DNA of 64,000 nucleotides from Candidatus Lachnoclostridium avicola (GTDB lineage: Bacteria; Bacillota; Clostridia; Lachnospirales; Lachnospiraceae): positions 124,001 through 188,000 of the forward strand of contig DXFM01000031.1 in assembly GCA_019114465.1 (NCBI GenBank). Reading direction: 5' to 3'. The notes under the pieces are model-generated. The model was not told the origin of the DNA. It did not search any database and saw nothing but the letters and a program-made list of their open reading frames with translations. Below are positions 26,140 through 34,162 of this stretch, piece by piece (the first letter of the stretch is position 1; each line of letters starts with the position of its first letter). The translations under genes and the position numbers were made by a program.

Positions 26140-27585
26140 TCAATATCCGATCAGCCAGTCATACAGCTCCTGATACTTCTGGGCGGAAGTATTCCAGGAG
26201 AAATCCTTCGCCATGCCCCGGTCGATGATCTTGTTCCATTCCCGTTTCTTATTATAATAAACGTATTTGGCGTACTGAATACTTCCCAGCATTTCATGGG
26301 CGTTGTAATTGGCAAAGGAGAAACCTGTGCCCTTGCTCTCATACTCATTGTATGGCTCCACCGTATCCTTTAAGCCGCCGGTCTCCCGAACGATGGGCAC
26401 TGTGCCGTAGCGCAGAGCCATGAGCTGGGACAGGCCGCAGGGCTCAAACAGGGACGGCATGAGAAATGCGTCGCAGCCCGCATAGATCTTGTGGGACATC
26501 TCGTTGGAGTAGTAGATCTGGGCGGAAACCCTGTCATGGTATTTCCAGTCGTAGTGACGGAACATGTTCTCATACTTCTCGTCACCGGTTCCCAGAACCA
26601 CCAGCTGCATGTCGTCGGTGCACATCTCGTCCATCACGCACTGGATCAGATCCAGGCCTTTCTGGTCCGTCAGGCGGGACACAATGCCCACCATAAACTT
26701 CTTCTCATCCACCGGCAGTCCCAGCTGCTGCTGAAGAGCCGTCTTATTCTTCACTTTTTCCTTGCGGAAATTCCTCGCGTTGTAATTCTGGGCGATAAAT
26801 TTATCCGTCTCCGGGTTAAACTCGTCGTAATCGATGCCGTTTACAATCCCCCGCAGGCTGTTGGCCCGGGCTCTCATCAGGCCGTCCAGGCCCTCGCCGT
26901 AAAACGGAGTTTTGATCTCCTCCGCATAGGTATTGCTCACGGTGGTGATGGCGTCCGCGTACACGATGCCTCCCTTTAACAGGTTGCCGTCCTTGTACGC
27001 CTCCAGCTTATCCGGCGTAAAGTAGTAATCCGGCAGCATGGAGAAGCGCTGGATGGTCTTCACGTCCCATACACCCTGGAATTTCAGGTTGTGGATGGTC
27101 ATCACGGACTTCATATTCCGGAAAAATTCCCCGCCGTGGAACCGGTCTTTCAGATAAACGGGGATCAGGCCCGTCTGCCAGTCGTGGCAGTGAACCACAT
27201 CCGGCTGGAAGCCGATGACAGGAAGCGCGGACAGAGCCGCGTTGCAGAAGAAGGAAAACTTCTCCAGATCGAAATACCAGTCCCCGTAAGGCTTGGGGCC
27301 GCAGAAATATCCTTCATTGTCTATGAAATAATAAGTGATTCCGTCGTAAACATACTGCAGGATGCCCACATACCGGCTCTGCCCCAGATAGTCCATGTAG
27401 AAATGATTGATGTAGGTCATCTGATTGCGCCATTCTTCTTTGATGCAGAGGTACTTCGGGATCATGACTCTCACATCATAATACTCTTTGTCGAAGCATT
27501 TCGGCAGAGACCCCACAACATCCGCCAGACCTCCCGTCTTGATAAACGGCACCGCCTCAGAAGCAACAAACAATATCTTTTTCAC
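26140..27585 (-). CDS. glgA: Glycogen synthase (ADP-glucose)
   Basis: A 481-residue GT5 glycosyltransferase that elongates alpha-1,4-glucan from ADP-glucose in the cytoplasm. The nucleotide-sugar motif KTGGLADVVGSLPK is at the N-terminus. VHCHDWQTGLIPVYL, VSRLTDQKGLDLI and the C-terminal PSLFEPCGLSQLMALRYG follow. The GTG start has AGGAGGG 7 nt upstream. The other glg biosynthesis genes are not in the window. Glycogen phosphorylase lies 11 kb away, so both synthesis and breakdown of storage glucan are encoded here. Confidence 0.96.
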   Translation of the reverse strand: MKKILFVASEAVPFIKTGGLADVVGSLPKCFDKEYYDVRVMIPKYLCIKEEWRNQMTYINHFYMDYLGQSRYVGILQYVYDGITYYFIDNEGYFCGPKPYGDWYFDLEKFSFFCNAALSALPVIGFQPDVVHCHDWQTGLIPVYLKDRFHGGEFFRNMKSVMTIHNLKFQGVWDVKTIQRFSMLPDYYFTPDKLEAYKDGNLLKGGIVYADAITTVSNTYAEEIKTPFYGEGLDGLMRARANSLRGIVNGIDYDEFNPETDKFIAQNYNARNFRKEKVKNKTALQQQLGLPVDEKKFMVGIVSRLTDQKGLDLIQCVMDEMCTDDMQLVVLGTGDEKYENMFRHYDWKYHDRVSAQIYYSNEMSHKIYAGCDAFLMPSLFEPCGLSQLMALRYGTVPIVRETGGLKDTVEPYNEYESKGTGFSFANYNAHEMLGSIQYAKYVYYNKKREWNKIIDRGMAKDFSWNTSAQKYQELYDWLIGY

Positions 27586-27723
27586 AAGATAACCCTCCTT
27601 TTACCCAACCCCCGTTCAGACCGCGGGTTACATACCTATAGTATACAATACCGGAGGGAAATTAGAAAGCCTTTTTTTCAGAAAAGAGCGACGGTTAAGC
27701 CGGGCAGAGCCAGGCGGCCGCCG

Positions 27724-28533
27724 TCACGGGAGCCGCTTGTAATCCAGGCGGATCTTGTCGGCGATCAGGGCGATAAATTCCGAGTTGGTGGGCTTTCCCT
27801 TTCCGTTGCTCACCGTATAGCCGAAGATCTCGTTGATGGTGTCCATCTTGCCCCTACTCCAGGCCACCTCGATGGCGTGGCGGATGGCCCGCTCCACCCG
27901 GCTGGGCGTGGTGTGATGCTTCTTTGCGATGCTGGGGTAGAGGATCTTTGTGACGGAAGTCAGCATATCCTGCTCCTGAACGGAGATGGCAATGGCGTCC
28001 CTCAGATACTGGTATCCCTTGATATGGGCGGGAATTCCGATCTCGTGGAGCATCTGAGTCACATCGTGCTCTAAGTTCTGGGCGATGTACTCCTCCCGGT
28101 TCACATAGGGCTTCACCTTGCGCACTCCCGCCAGAGAGAGCTCCTTGGCGTCCGTTCCCATCCCCAGTCTTCTCACCTTATCCACCACCGCTTCCTTGCT
28201 GAAGGGCTTCATGATGTAGTAATTGGCTCCTTTCGCGAAGGCCTCCGACGTGACGCTCTCACTGCCGGCAGCCGTCACCATGATAAAGGACGGCATCTTT
28301 TCCAGTCCGCTCTGCTTGCGTACCTTTTCCATCACAGAAATTCCGTCCAGTCTCGGCATGATGATATCCAGCAGCACCACGTCCGGCCTTGTCTTCACAA
28401 TCATATTGTAGGCGTCTTCCCCATTTTCCGCCTTTCCCACGACATGAAATCCCTCCTCCTGTTCCAGTATATCTCCAAGCAGACTCAAAGTCTGAGGATT
28501 ATCATCGGCAATTGCAATGTTGATCTCGGTCAT
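27724..28533 (-). CDS. spo0A: Sporulation master regulator Spo0A
   Basis: A 269-residue response regulator that starts endospore formation when phosphorylated. The receiver domain has acidic pocket ADDN, phosphoacceptor Asp56 in [13 protein letters not shown] and the Lys of IMKPF. The C-terminal Spo0A DNA-binding domain is unmistakable ([39 protein letters not shown]). ATG 28533 follows GAGGAGG. The upstream region holds a TTGCAA/TATAAT promoter and two 0A-box sequences, implying autoregulation. In bacilli and most clostridia spo0A follows spoIVB on the same strand, but here they diverge. Confidence 0.97.
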   Translation of the reverse strand: MTEINIAIADDNPQTLSLLGDILEQEEGFHVVGKAENGEDAYNMIVKTRPDVVLLDIIMPRLDGISVMEKVRKQSGLEKMPSFIMVTAAGSESVTSEAFAKGANYYIMKPFSKEAVVDKVRRLGMGTDAKELSLAGVRKVKPYVNREEYIAQNLEHDVTQMLHEIGIPAHIKGYQYLRDAIAISVQEQDMLTSVTKILYPSIAKKHHTTPSRVERAIRHAIEVAWSRGKMDTINEIFGYTVSNGKGKPTNSEFIALIADKIRLDYKRLP

Positions 28534-28570
28534 TTTTGTTTCCTCCTCTTTTTTCCTCTTCGTTAGGTGT

Positions 28571-28600
28571 ATTATAGACTTCATTTTTCGGCAGTTGCAA
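28571..28600 (-). promoter_or_regulatory. Promoter of spo0A with 0A box in the spacer
   Basis: On the minus strand, TTGCAA (28600-28595), 18-bp spacer, TATAAT (28576-28571), about 40 bp from the start codon. TGCCGAA (28593-28587), which fits the 0A consensus TGNCGAA, sits in the spacer. Confidence 0.7.
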
Positions 28601-28618
28601 CGGAATTCCATCGCAAAT

Positions 28619-28625
28619 TTCGACA
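28619..28625 (-). promoter_or_regulatory. 0A box upstream of the spo0A promoter
   Basis: Perfect TGTCGAA on the minus strand (TGTCGAAA with the next base), 18 bp upstream of the -35 box, a position typical of Spo0A-activated promoters. Confidence 0.65.
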
Positions 28626-28891
28626 CCTGCGTGAAGGTACAGACGAAACAATTCCGATTTTGTTGCAGTATTTTTATGAATTTTCGGAAAAACTTTTACA
28701 ATAAGTCCATTTTTCCCCTTGTCAATCGGTGTCGATGATTCTTCCCCGTTGTTTTCTCTTTTCGGAAGAAACAGATGTACTTCGTCACAGATTTCCTGAC
28801 GTGCAAAAAAATAGCAGAGTGATTTTCCGATTCCTTCACATAATAAAACCGGAGCGCAAAAAGCTTCCCATTCACAAGAGGAGGTAGACAA

Positions 28892-30169
28892 ATGACAGGA
28901 ATACGGAAATTCAAAAAATTCATGGTGAAAACCTTTTTCGCCGCCGTCCTGGTCACCGCCCTGTTTACCGGATGGTATGTGGAGCGCATGATCCCCGACC
29001 ATTTTTCCATCGTGGCGGACCAGGTGGAATCCTTCCGTTTTCCAGGGCTGATCAACTCCACTCTGCTGTCCGAGAGTGAGGAGGTAGCCCTGGGAAATGG
29101 CTCCCACATTCCGGCGGATGAGATTAAGATCACCAGAAACGATACCTTTACCATGTACGCCAAAAATAAAGGAAGCTACCAGCTGAACCTAAAGCTGTTC
29201 GGCCTGCTTCCTTTAAAGAATATTCAGGTGGATGTGGTGGACACCCAGTACGCCGTTCCCTGCGGTCTCCCTGTGGGCATTTACTTAAAATCCAACGGCA
29301 TCATGGTCATCGGCACCGGCGAGGTGGCCGGCCCGGATGGGACAGTGGCTGAACCGTCCCTGGGGATCCTTCAGTCCGGGGACTACATCGAGGCGGTCAA
29401 CGGCAGCCCCTTAAGCACGAAAGAGGAGCTGGTGGAAGAAGTAAACGACTCCCGGGGACAGGAAACGGTTCTCACCGTCCGCCGGTCCGGAACGGAAATC
29501 GATGTGAAAATCAATCCTGCCATGAGCGCCGACGGCGACTATAAGCTGGGGGCCTGGGTCCGGGATGATACCCAGGGCATCGGAACCATGACTTATGTGG
29601 ACTTAAACGGCCATTTCGGCGCCCTGGGGCACGGCATCAGCGACAGCGACACCGGCGAGATCGTCCAGATTGAAGATGGCTCCCTCTACGACACGGCAGT
29701 CATGGGAATCGAGAAGGGCAGCGCCGGAAAGCCGGGAGTTATGTCCGGCGTCATCTACTACGGCCCCGGTTCCTCCCTGGGGTCCATTGAGGCCAACACG
29801 GAAGAGGGGGTGTTCGGCACCGTAAACGACCGTTTTCTAAACCGTCTGGAGAGCGAGCCTCTGGAAATCGGCTATAAACAGGACGTGCAGGAAGGCCCCG
29901 CCGTAATCCGCAGCAGCGTGTCCGGGGAGTTAAAAGACTATGAAATCCAAATAGAAAAAGTGGACTACAGCTCCGGCAAAACGGGAAAAGGCATGGTCAT
30001 CCGCGTCACCGACCCGGACCTTCTCTCCCTCACCGGCGGAATCGTCCAGGGCATGAGCGGCAGCCCCATCATCCAGAACAACAAGCTGGTAGGCGCCGTC
30101 ACCCACGTCTTCATCCAGGACTCCTCCCGCGGCTACGGAATTTTTGTGGAAAACATGCTGAAGCACTGA
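28892..30169 (+). CDS. spoIVB: SpoIVB serine peptidase (S55)
   Basis: A 425-residue forespore peptidase that crosses the inner forespore membrane and triggers pro-sigma-K processing through SpoIVFA. An N-terminal membrane helix (about 10-30) is followed by a beta-rich region and a PDZ domain (about 140-200, LGILQSGDYIEAVNGSPL). The S55 domain has catalytic His247 in ALGHGISDSDTG and Ser391 in VQGMSGSPIIQNNKLVGAVTH. GAGGAGG precedes the ATG. Full length and intact motifs indicate function. It diverges from spo0A. A palindromic element starts one base after its stop codon. Confidence 0.95.
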   Translation: MTGIRKFKKFMVKTFFAAVLVTALFTGWYVERMIPDHFSIVADQVESFRFPGLINSTLLSESEEVALGNGSHIPADEIKITRNDTFTMYAKNKGSYQLNLKLFGLLPLKNIQVDVVDTQYAVPCGLPVGIYLKSNGIMVIGTGEVAGPDGTVAEPSLGILQSGDYIEAVNGSPLSTKEELVEEVNDSRGQETVLTVRRSGTEIDVKINPAMSADGDYKLGAWVRDDTQGIGTMTYVDLNGHFGALGHGISDSDTGEIVQIEDGSLYDTAVMGIEKGSAGKPGVMSGVIYYGPGSSLGSIEANTEEGVFGTVNDRFLNRLESEPLEIGYKQDVQEGPAVIRSSVSGELKDYEIQIEKVDYSSGKTGKGMVIRVTDPDLLSLTGGIVQGMSGSPIIQNNKLVGAVTHVFIQDSSRGYGIFVENMLKH

Positions 30170-30296
30170 GCCGGGCGGAAAGACAGTTTCATCAGGCCGT
30201 TGAAAGCTTGCTTTCATAAGGCCTTATGAAGCTGTCTTTCCATGGGGCGAACGCCCCACAGCCCCAGGTGCTCCGCACCTGGGGCTGCCGCCCGGC
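30170..30296. repeat. Cloverleaf-like inverted-repeat element after spoIVB
   Basis: The whole 127 bp folds into nested inverted repeats. A 9-bp outer stem GCCGGGCGG (30170-30178) pairs with CCGCCCGGC (30288-30296). Inside are three arms almost without linkers. Arm 1 (30179-30239) has 14-bp ends AAAGACAGTTTCAT/ATGAAGCTGTCTTT, then AGGCC/GGCCT and a TGAAAGC-tt-GCTTTCA tip. Arm 2 (30243-30258) is TGGGGCG-aa-CGCCCCA. Arm 3 (30259-30287) is CAGCCCCAGGTGC-tcc-GCACCTGGGGCTG. It starts immediately at the spoIVB stop, and no T-tract follows. It could be a mobile palindromic unit, a strong transcript end structure or a structured RNA. Confidence 0.85.
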
Positions 30297-30369
30297 TCTT
30301 CCTTTGCGTCGCTGCCCGCCCGGCCATTTCTGCGGGGACTTTCTCTTTCCACAATTTACCGTTTCTTAA

Positions 30370-30398
30370 TTGTTCCTCTTGTTTTGATATGATATACT
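30370..30398 (+). promoter_or_regulatory. Promoter of the NRPS-like gene
   Basis: TTGTTC (30370-30375), 17-bp spacer, TATACT (30393-30398), 40 bp before the start codon, with GGGGG as ribosome site. It indicates transcription independent of spoIVB. Confidence 0.65.
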
Positions 30399-30438
30399 AG
30401 ATCTGTAAACCTACCATTTTTAAGGGGGAAGAAAGATT

Positions 30439-33400
30439 ATGATCACAAGTGAAAACACAAAGACCATCCGGGATCTGGTAGAGAACGCCGGCAGGGAATA
30501 TGGCGACCGGATTTATCTCCGCTACGAGGAGAACGACGTCGTCTATGAGGTCTCCTACAAGCAGTTTGCCGCCGAGTGCATGGCCATCGCCGCCTGGACG
30601 GCGGAACAGAGCCGCCAGGCCGGGCATACCGTCCATGTGGGTCTCATGGGCAGCAGCAGCCATCACTATCTGGCCGTCCTGCTGGGCGTCATGAGCGCCG
30701 GATGCGTGGCCGTCCCGCTGGACATTCAGGTAAACCTGGATACTTTCTGCGACTGCCTGACCCGCTCCGACGTGGACGTGCTGTTCTACGACTGGGAACA
30801 CCGGCCTCTGGTGGACGGAGCCATGGAGCGCTGTCCCGGAATCCGTACCTACATATCTCTTCAGCACGGCCGTCATGTGCCCTGCTCCGACAACATTCTG
30901 AAAGAATACGCCGGCCGCTCCGTCCATCCGGACATTGACATCAACGCCTTGGCCATGATCCTGTTTACCTCCGGCACCACCGGACGGGGAAAGGGAGTAA
31001 TGCTCTCCCAGGGCAATCTGATCGACAACGTATTCTGTACCGACGAACCTGACATCTACTGCAATCAGATCTTTTTAAACGTCCTGCCCATTCACCACGT
31101 ATTCTGCATCAACGGAGATGTTCTGCTCACCATGCGCTACGGCAATACCCTGTGCCTGAACCTGGATATGTCGAAGCTGGTGGAGCACATGCGCCTGTTT
31201 GAACCCACCAGGTTCCGCACGGTGCCCATGATTCCCAAATCCCTGTACAACCGAATTATGATGCTCTCCAGGCAGTATCCGGACAAACCTCTGGAAGAAA
31301 TTAAGAATGAAGTGCTGGGCAGCCGTCTGAACCGCATCGCCTGCGGCGGAGGATATCTGGCACCGGAGCTGAAGGAATGCTACGCAAAGCTGGGCATTGA
31401 GATGGCCCAGGGATACGGCATGTCCGAGTGTTCTCCCAAAATTACCACAGCCGTCTGGGGCCGGCCGGACAAGGCCGCCTCTGTGGGCCAGATCGTAAAT
31501 GGCTGCCAGGTGCGGATCGTGGACGGGGAAATCCAGGTGAAGAGCCCCTCTGTCATGCTGGGCTACTACAAAGACCCGGAGCAGACCGCCGAAGTCCTCA
31601 CAGAAGACGGCTGGCTCTGCACCGGCGACATCGGCTACGTGGACGATGAAAATTTCCTCTACCTCACCGGAAGAAAGAAAAATCTGATCATCTTAAGCAA
31701 CGGAGAGAACGTGGCCCCGGAACAGCTGGAGCACATGTTCGACGGAGACCGGCTGGTGGAGGAGATCCTGGTCTTCGAGGAAAACGACGCCATCACGGCT
31801 GAAATTTATCCCAACTTCAAATACGCGGAGGCCTCCGGCATCACCAACATTGAGGAAGAGCTGTCCCGGCTGGTGAACCTTCACAACCAGGAACTTCCCT
31901 CCTTCAAGCGGATTCTCCGGTTCCGCGTCCGGGAGACGCCCTTTGAAAAGACCTCCTCCAAGAAGATCATCCGCTCCAAATATTTCAGACGGAAACAGGC
32001 GGAGGAAAAGCAGATGGCCAGCCTGAAGCTGCCGGAAAACCAGCTGCAGACCCAGATCTACAACTCTGTGGCCGCCTGTCTGGGACACCGCCGCTTCGGC
32101 ATCGACACCAACCTGTACGAAGCTGGCCTGGACTCCCTGGGAAGCGTACTGCTTCTGTCTGACCTGGCTGCCGGCCTGAATTTCTCCCTGACCCTGGATG
32201 AGCTTATGACCCATCCTTCGGTGGAACAGCTGGAGGCATTTTACAAGGAAGCGGAAGACCGTCCCAAAGTGGACTACTCCATCCGCCCGGTGTATCCCCT
32301 GACCAACCTGCAGATCTATTTTGCCTATGTGATGCGGGGCAACACCACCGCCAATCTGCCCTTCTTCTTCAAACTGGACAGAAGCGTGAACCTGTCCCGC
32401 CTGCAGAAAGCGGCGGAGGACCTTTTTGACCTCCATCCCGGCCTGAAGGCCATCATCCAGATGGACGAGGGAGCCTACAAGATGTTCCGCCACGACGAAA
32501 CCCACGTGGTGGTTCCCATTATCCGGGTCAGCGACATGGACTGGGAGATTCTCCGGAGCCAGCTGTTAAAGCCCTATATGTACGAGAAGGACGAACCCCT
32601 TTACCATGTGGGCATCTACGAGACCGACTCCGCCAACTACCTGTATTTTGACATCGCCCACATCGTGGGAGACGGAATGACCATGAACATTCTGTTTGAG
32701 GACCTAAACGCCCTCTACCGGGGAGACAAGGTGGAGAAGGAGTCCTACACTCTGTTTGAATACGTGCTGGACGAGAAGGACCGGGACGCCAGAGGCTTAA
32801 GAGCCCGGGACATCAAATATTTCCAGGGCATCATGAAGGACTTCCGCATCCGCAAGAGCATTCTGAACCGGAGGGATTTCCACGACCTGGACCACGGAGA
32901 GAACGCCGCCCTGAAAAACCGGTTCTCCCGGCTGAACTTAAAGAAGGTCACCGCCTTCTGCAGAGAGCACGGAGTGTCGGAAAATGTGCTGTTCCTCACC
33001 GCCTACAACTACTGCATCGGCATTTTCAGCGGAGAGAAGGATACCATCAGCACCAGCATCCACAGCGGGCGGACCGACGGACGGTGGGCCCGGCTGGCGG
33101 GACCTCTGTTCCTGACCTATATCTTCCGCTGCACCCAGCACCCCCACGAGACGGTGGAGCACCTGTTAAAGACGTCCGGCCAGCAGATCATGGACACCAT
33201 GCGCTGCTACGTCTCCACCCTCCACGCCGATGAGATGTTCTTCCAGTACCAGGGCGACATCCTGAACGTGGACGAGATTGGCGGAGCTCCTGCCGTGAGA
33301 CAGAAGGTTCAGCTGGATTCCCTGCCCTTCCATCTCCAGGTTATGTCCGATTCCAAGGGCTACTACTACGAGCTGCGCTACTGGAACAACCGGTTTGACA

Positions 33401-34047
33401 CGAAGCAGCTGGAGATCTTCATGGTCTGTATGGAGCGGATCGTGGAGGCCATGCTGGAGGAGCCGTCCGTCCGCCGGTTAAAGAGCCATCTTCCGGAAAA
33501 TGTGTTCCCGAAGCACTACTTTATCAAGGCGGAGACCGTAAACCGCACCGTAGGCTACCGCCTCATCGAGGATGTGGACGGCAGCGCGGAGGTGAAGGCC
33601 TACGTCATGGACGACGCCTGCCGCAAGCAGCCCTTCGGCGGCTGGGGAACCCTCTACATCATGGATCATCCCACAGCCGGCTGGAAAGATAAGGTGACCA
33701 ACCCCTACGGGCCGGGCACCCTCTATCAGACCGGCATTACCGCCAGAATCCTTCCCGACGGAACCCTGGATCTGCTGGATCAGGGCGGAAGAACGGTGAT
33801 GGTGGAGAAACTCAACGGCAGAGACTTCGTGGATCTGGCCCAGCTGGAGAGGCTTCTGGAGAGCCGGGAGGACGTTTCCCGGGCGGACGCCTACTTCCGC
33901 TGGGGCGAGGAGCACCGCCTGGTGCTGGCCGCCGACGTCTTCGGACCGGAAAAGCCGGAAGAAGAGGCTATCACCGCCTTCCTGGACGAACGCTGGGACA
34001 AAGCTCTGCCGAAGGTGGAGATCCACTGCTTCCAGGAGACAGTCTGA
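30439..34047 (+). CDS. NRPS-like enzyme: adenylation, carrier, condensation and partial adenylation domains
   Basis: A 1202-residue single-gene assembly line. Residues 1-520 are a complete adenylate-forming domain: A3 LFTSGTTGRGKG (about 175), A5 GYGMSEC (about 328), CTGDIGYVDDENFLYLTGRK, and a C-terminal catalytic Lys region FEKTSSKKIIR. The core resembles long-chain acyl ligases more than amino-acid A domains. A phosphopantetheine carrier domain follows (Ser566 in YEAGLDSLG). Next is a condensation-like domain (about 605-1030) whose HHxxxDG motif reads AHIVGDG (His741, Asp745). The last 150 residues look like the end of a second A domain (LYQTGITARILPDGTLDLLD) lacking its ATP-binding half. 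There is no thioesterase, reductase or phosphopantetheinyl transferase nearby. Probably makes an acyl-amine or small peptide product; the substrates are unknown. Confidence 0.85.
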   Translation: MITSENTKTIRDLVENAGREYGDRIYLRYEENDVVYEVSYKQFAAECMAIAAWTAEQSRQAGHTVHVGLMGSSSHHYLAVLLGVMSAGCVAVPLDIQVNLDTFCDCLTRSDVDVLFYDWEHRPLVDGAMERCPGIRTYISLQHGRHVPCSDNILKEYAGRSVHPDIDINALAMILFTSGTTGRGKGVMLSQGNLIDNVFCTDEPDIYCNQIFLNVLPIHHVFCINGDVLLTMRYGNTLCLNLDMSKLVEHMRLFEPTRFRTVPMIPKSLYNRIMMLSRQYPDKPLEEIKNEVLGSRLNRIACGGGYLAPELKECYAKLGIEMAQGYGMSECSPKITTAVWGRPDKAASVGQIVNGCQVRIVDGEIQVKSPSVMLGYYKDPEQTAEVLTEDGWLCTGDIGYVDDENFLYLTGRKKNLIILSNGENVAPEQLEHMFDGDRLVEEILVFEENDAITAEIYPNFKYAEASGITNIEEELSRLVNLHNQELPSFKRILRFRVRETPFEKTSSKKIIRSKYFRRKQAEEKQMASLKLPENQLQTQIYNSVAACLGHRRFGIDTNLYEAGLDSLGSVLLLSDLAAGLNFSLTLDELMTHPSVEQLEAFYKEAEDRPKVDYSIRPVYPLTNLQIYFAYVMRGNTTANLPFFFKLDRSVNLSRLQKAAEDLFDLHPGLKAIIQMDEGAYKMFRHDETHVVVPIIRVSDMDWEILRSQLLKPYMYEKDEPLYHVGIYETDSANYLYFDIAHIVGDGMTMNILFEDLNALYRGDKVEKESYTLFEYVLDEKDRDARGLRARDIKYFQGIMKDFRIRKSILNRRDFHDLDHGENAALKNRFSRLNLKKVTAFCREHGVSENVLFLTAYNYCIGIFSGEKDTISTSIHSGRTDGRWARLAGPLFLTYIFRCTQHPHETVEHLLKTSGQQIMDTMRCYVSTLHADEMFFQYQGDILNVDEIGGAPAVRQKVQLDSLPFHLQVMSDSKGYYYELRYWNNRFDTKQLEIFMVCMERIVEAMLEEPSVRRLKSHLPENVFPKHYFIKAETVNRTVGYRLIEDVDGSAEVKAYVMDDACRKQPFGGWGTLYIMDHPTAGWKDKVTNPYGPGTLYQTGITARILPDGTLDLLDQGGRTVMVEKLNGRDFVDLAQLERLLESREDVSRADAYFRWGEEHRLVLAADVFGPEKPEEEAITAFLDERWDKALPKVEIHCFQETV

Positions 34048-34083
34048 AAATTTTCCTGTGATTAATATGAAATAAAAAAACAG

Positions 34084-34119
34084 CCCGGAGCGCTTCCTCT
34101 GTTTTGGAAGCGCTCCGGG
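34084..34119. terminator. Bidirectional terminator after the NRPS-like gene
   Basis: A 14-bp perfect stem CCCGGAGCGCTTCC/GGAAGCGCTCCGGG with an 8-nt loop. TTTTCT follows on the plus strand and seven T (34080-34074) near the base on the minus strand. It serves two convergent genes. A 16-bp tandem duplication (34121-34136 and 34137-34152, one mismatch) adjoins it. Confidence 0.88.
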
Positions 34120-34162
34120 TTTTCTCACAGTCTGAATTTCTCACGGTCTGAATTCCGGACCT

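Larger units (their letters stand above)
28534..28891. other. 358-bp divergent spo0A/spoIVB control region
   Basis: AT-rich spacer without a credible ORF. It contains the spo0A promoter and two 0A boxes (listed separately) and an imperfect third box TGTCGAT at 28730-28736. On the plus strand, CATAATA at 28839-28845 resembles a sigma-G -10 element in front of spoIVB, but I see no convincing -35 for it. Confidence 0.6.

Noticed and set aside
28839-28845. CATAATA upstream of spoIVB as a proven sigma-G promoter
   Set aside because: The -10-like element fits, but the sequence 16-18 bp upstream does not match the sigma-G or sigma-F -35. It is mentioned only as a possibility.
30170-30296. Reading the palindromic element as an ordinary rho-independent terminator of spoIVB
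   Set aside because: It has four separate stems over 127 bp and no T-run at its end. A simple terminator does not explain the outer stem or the central arms.
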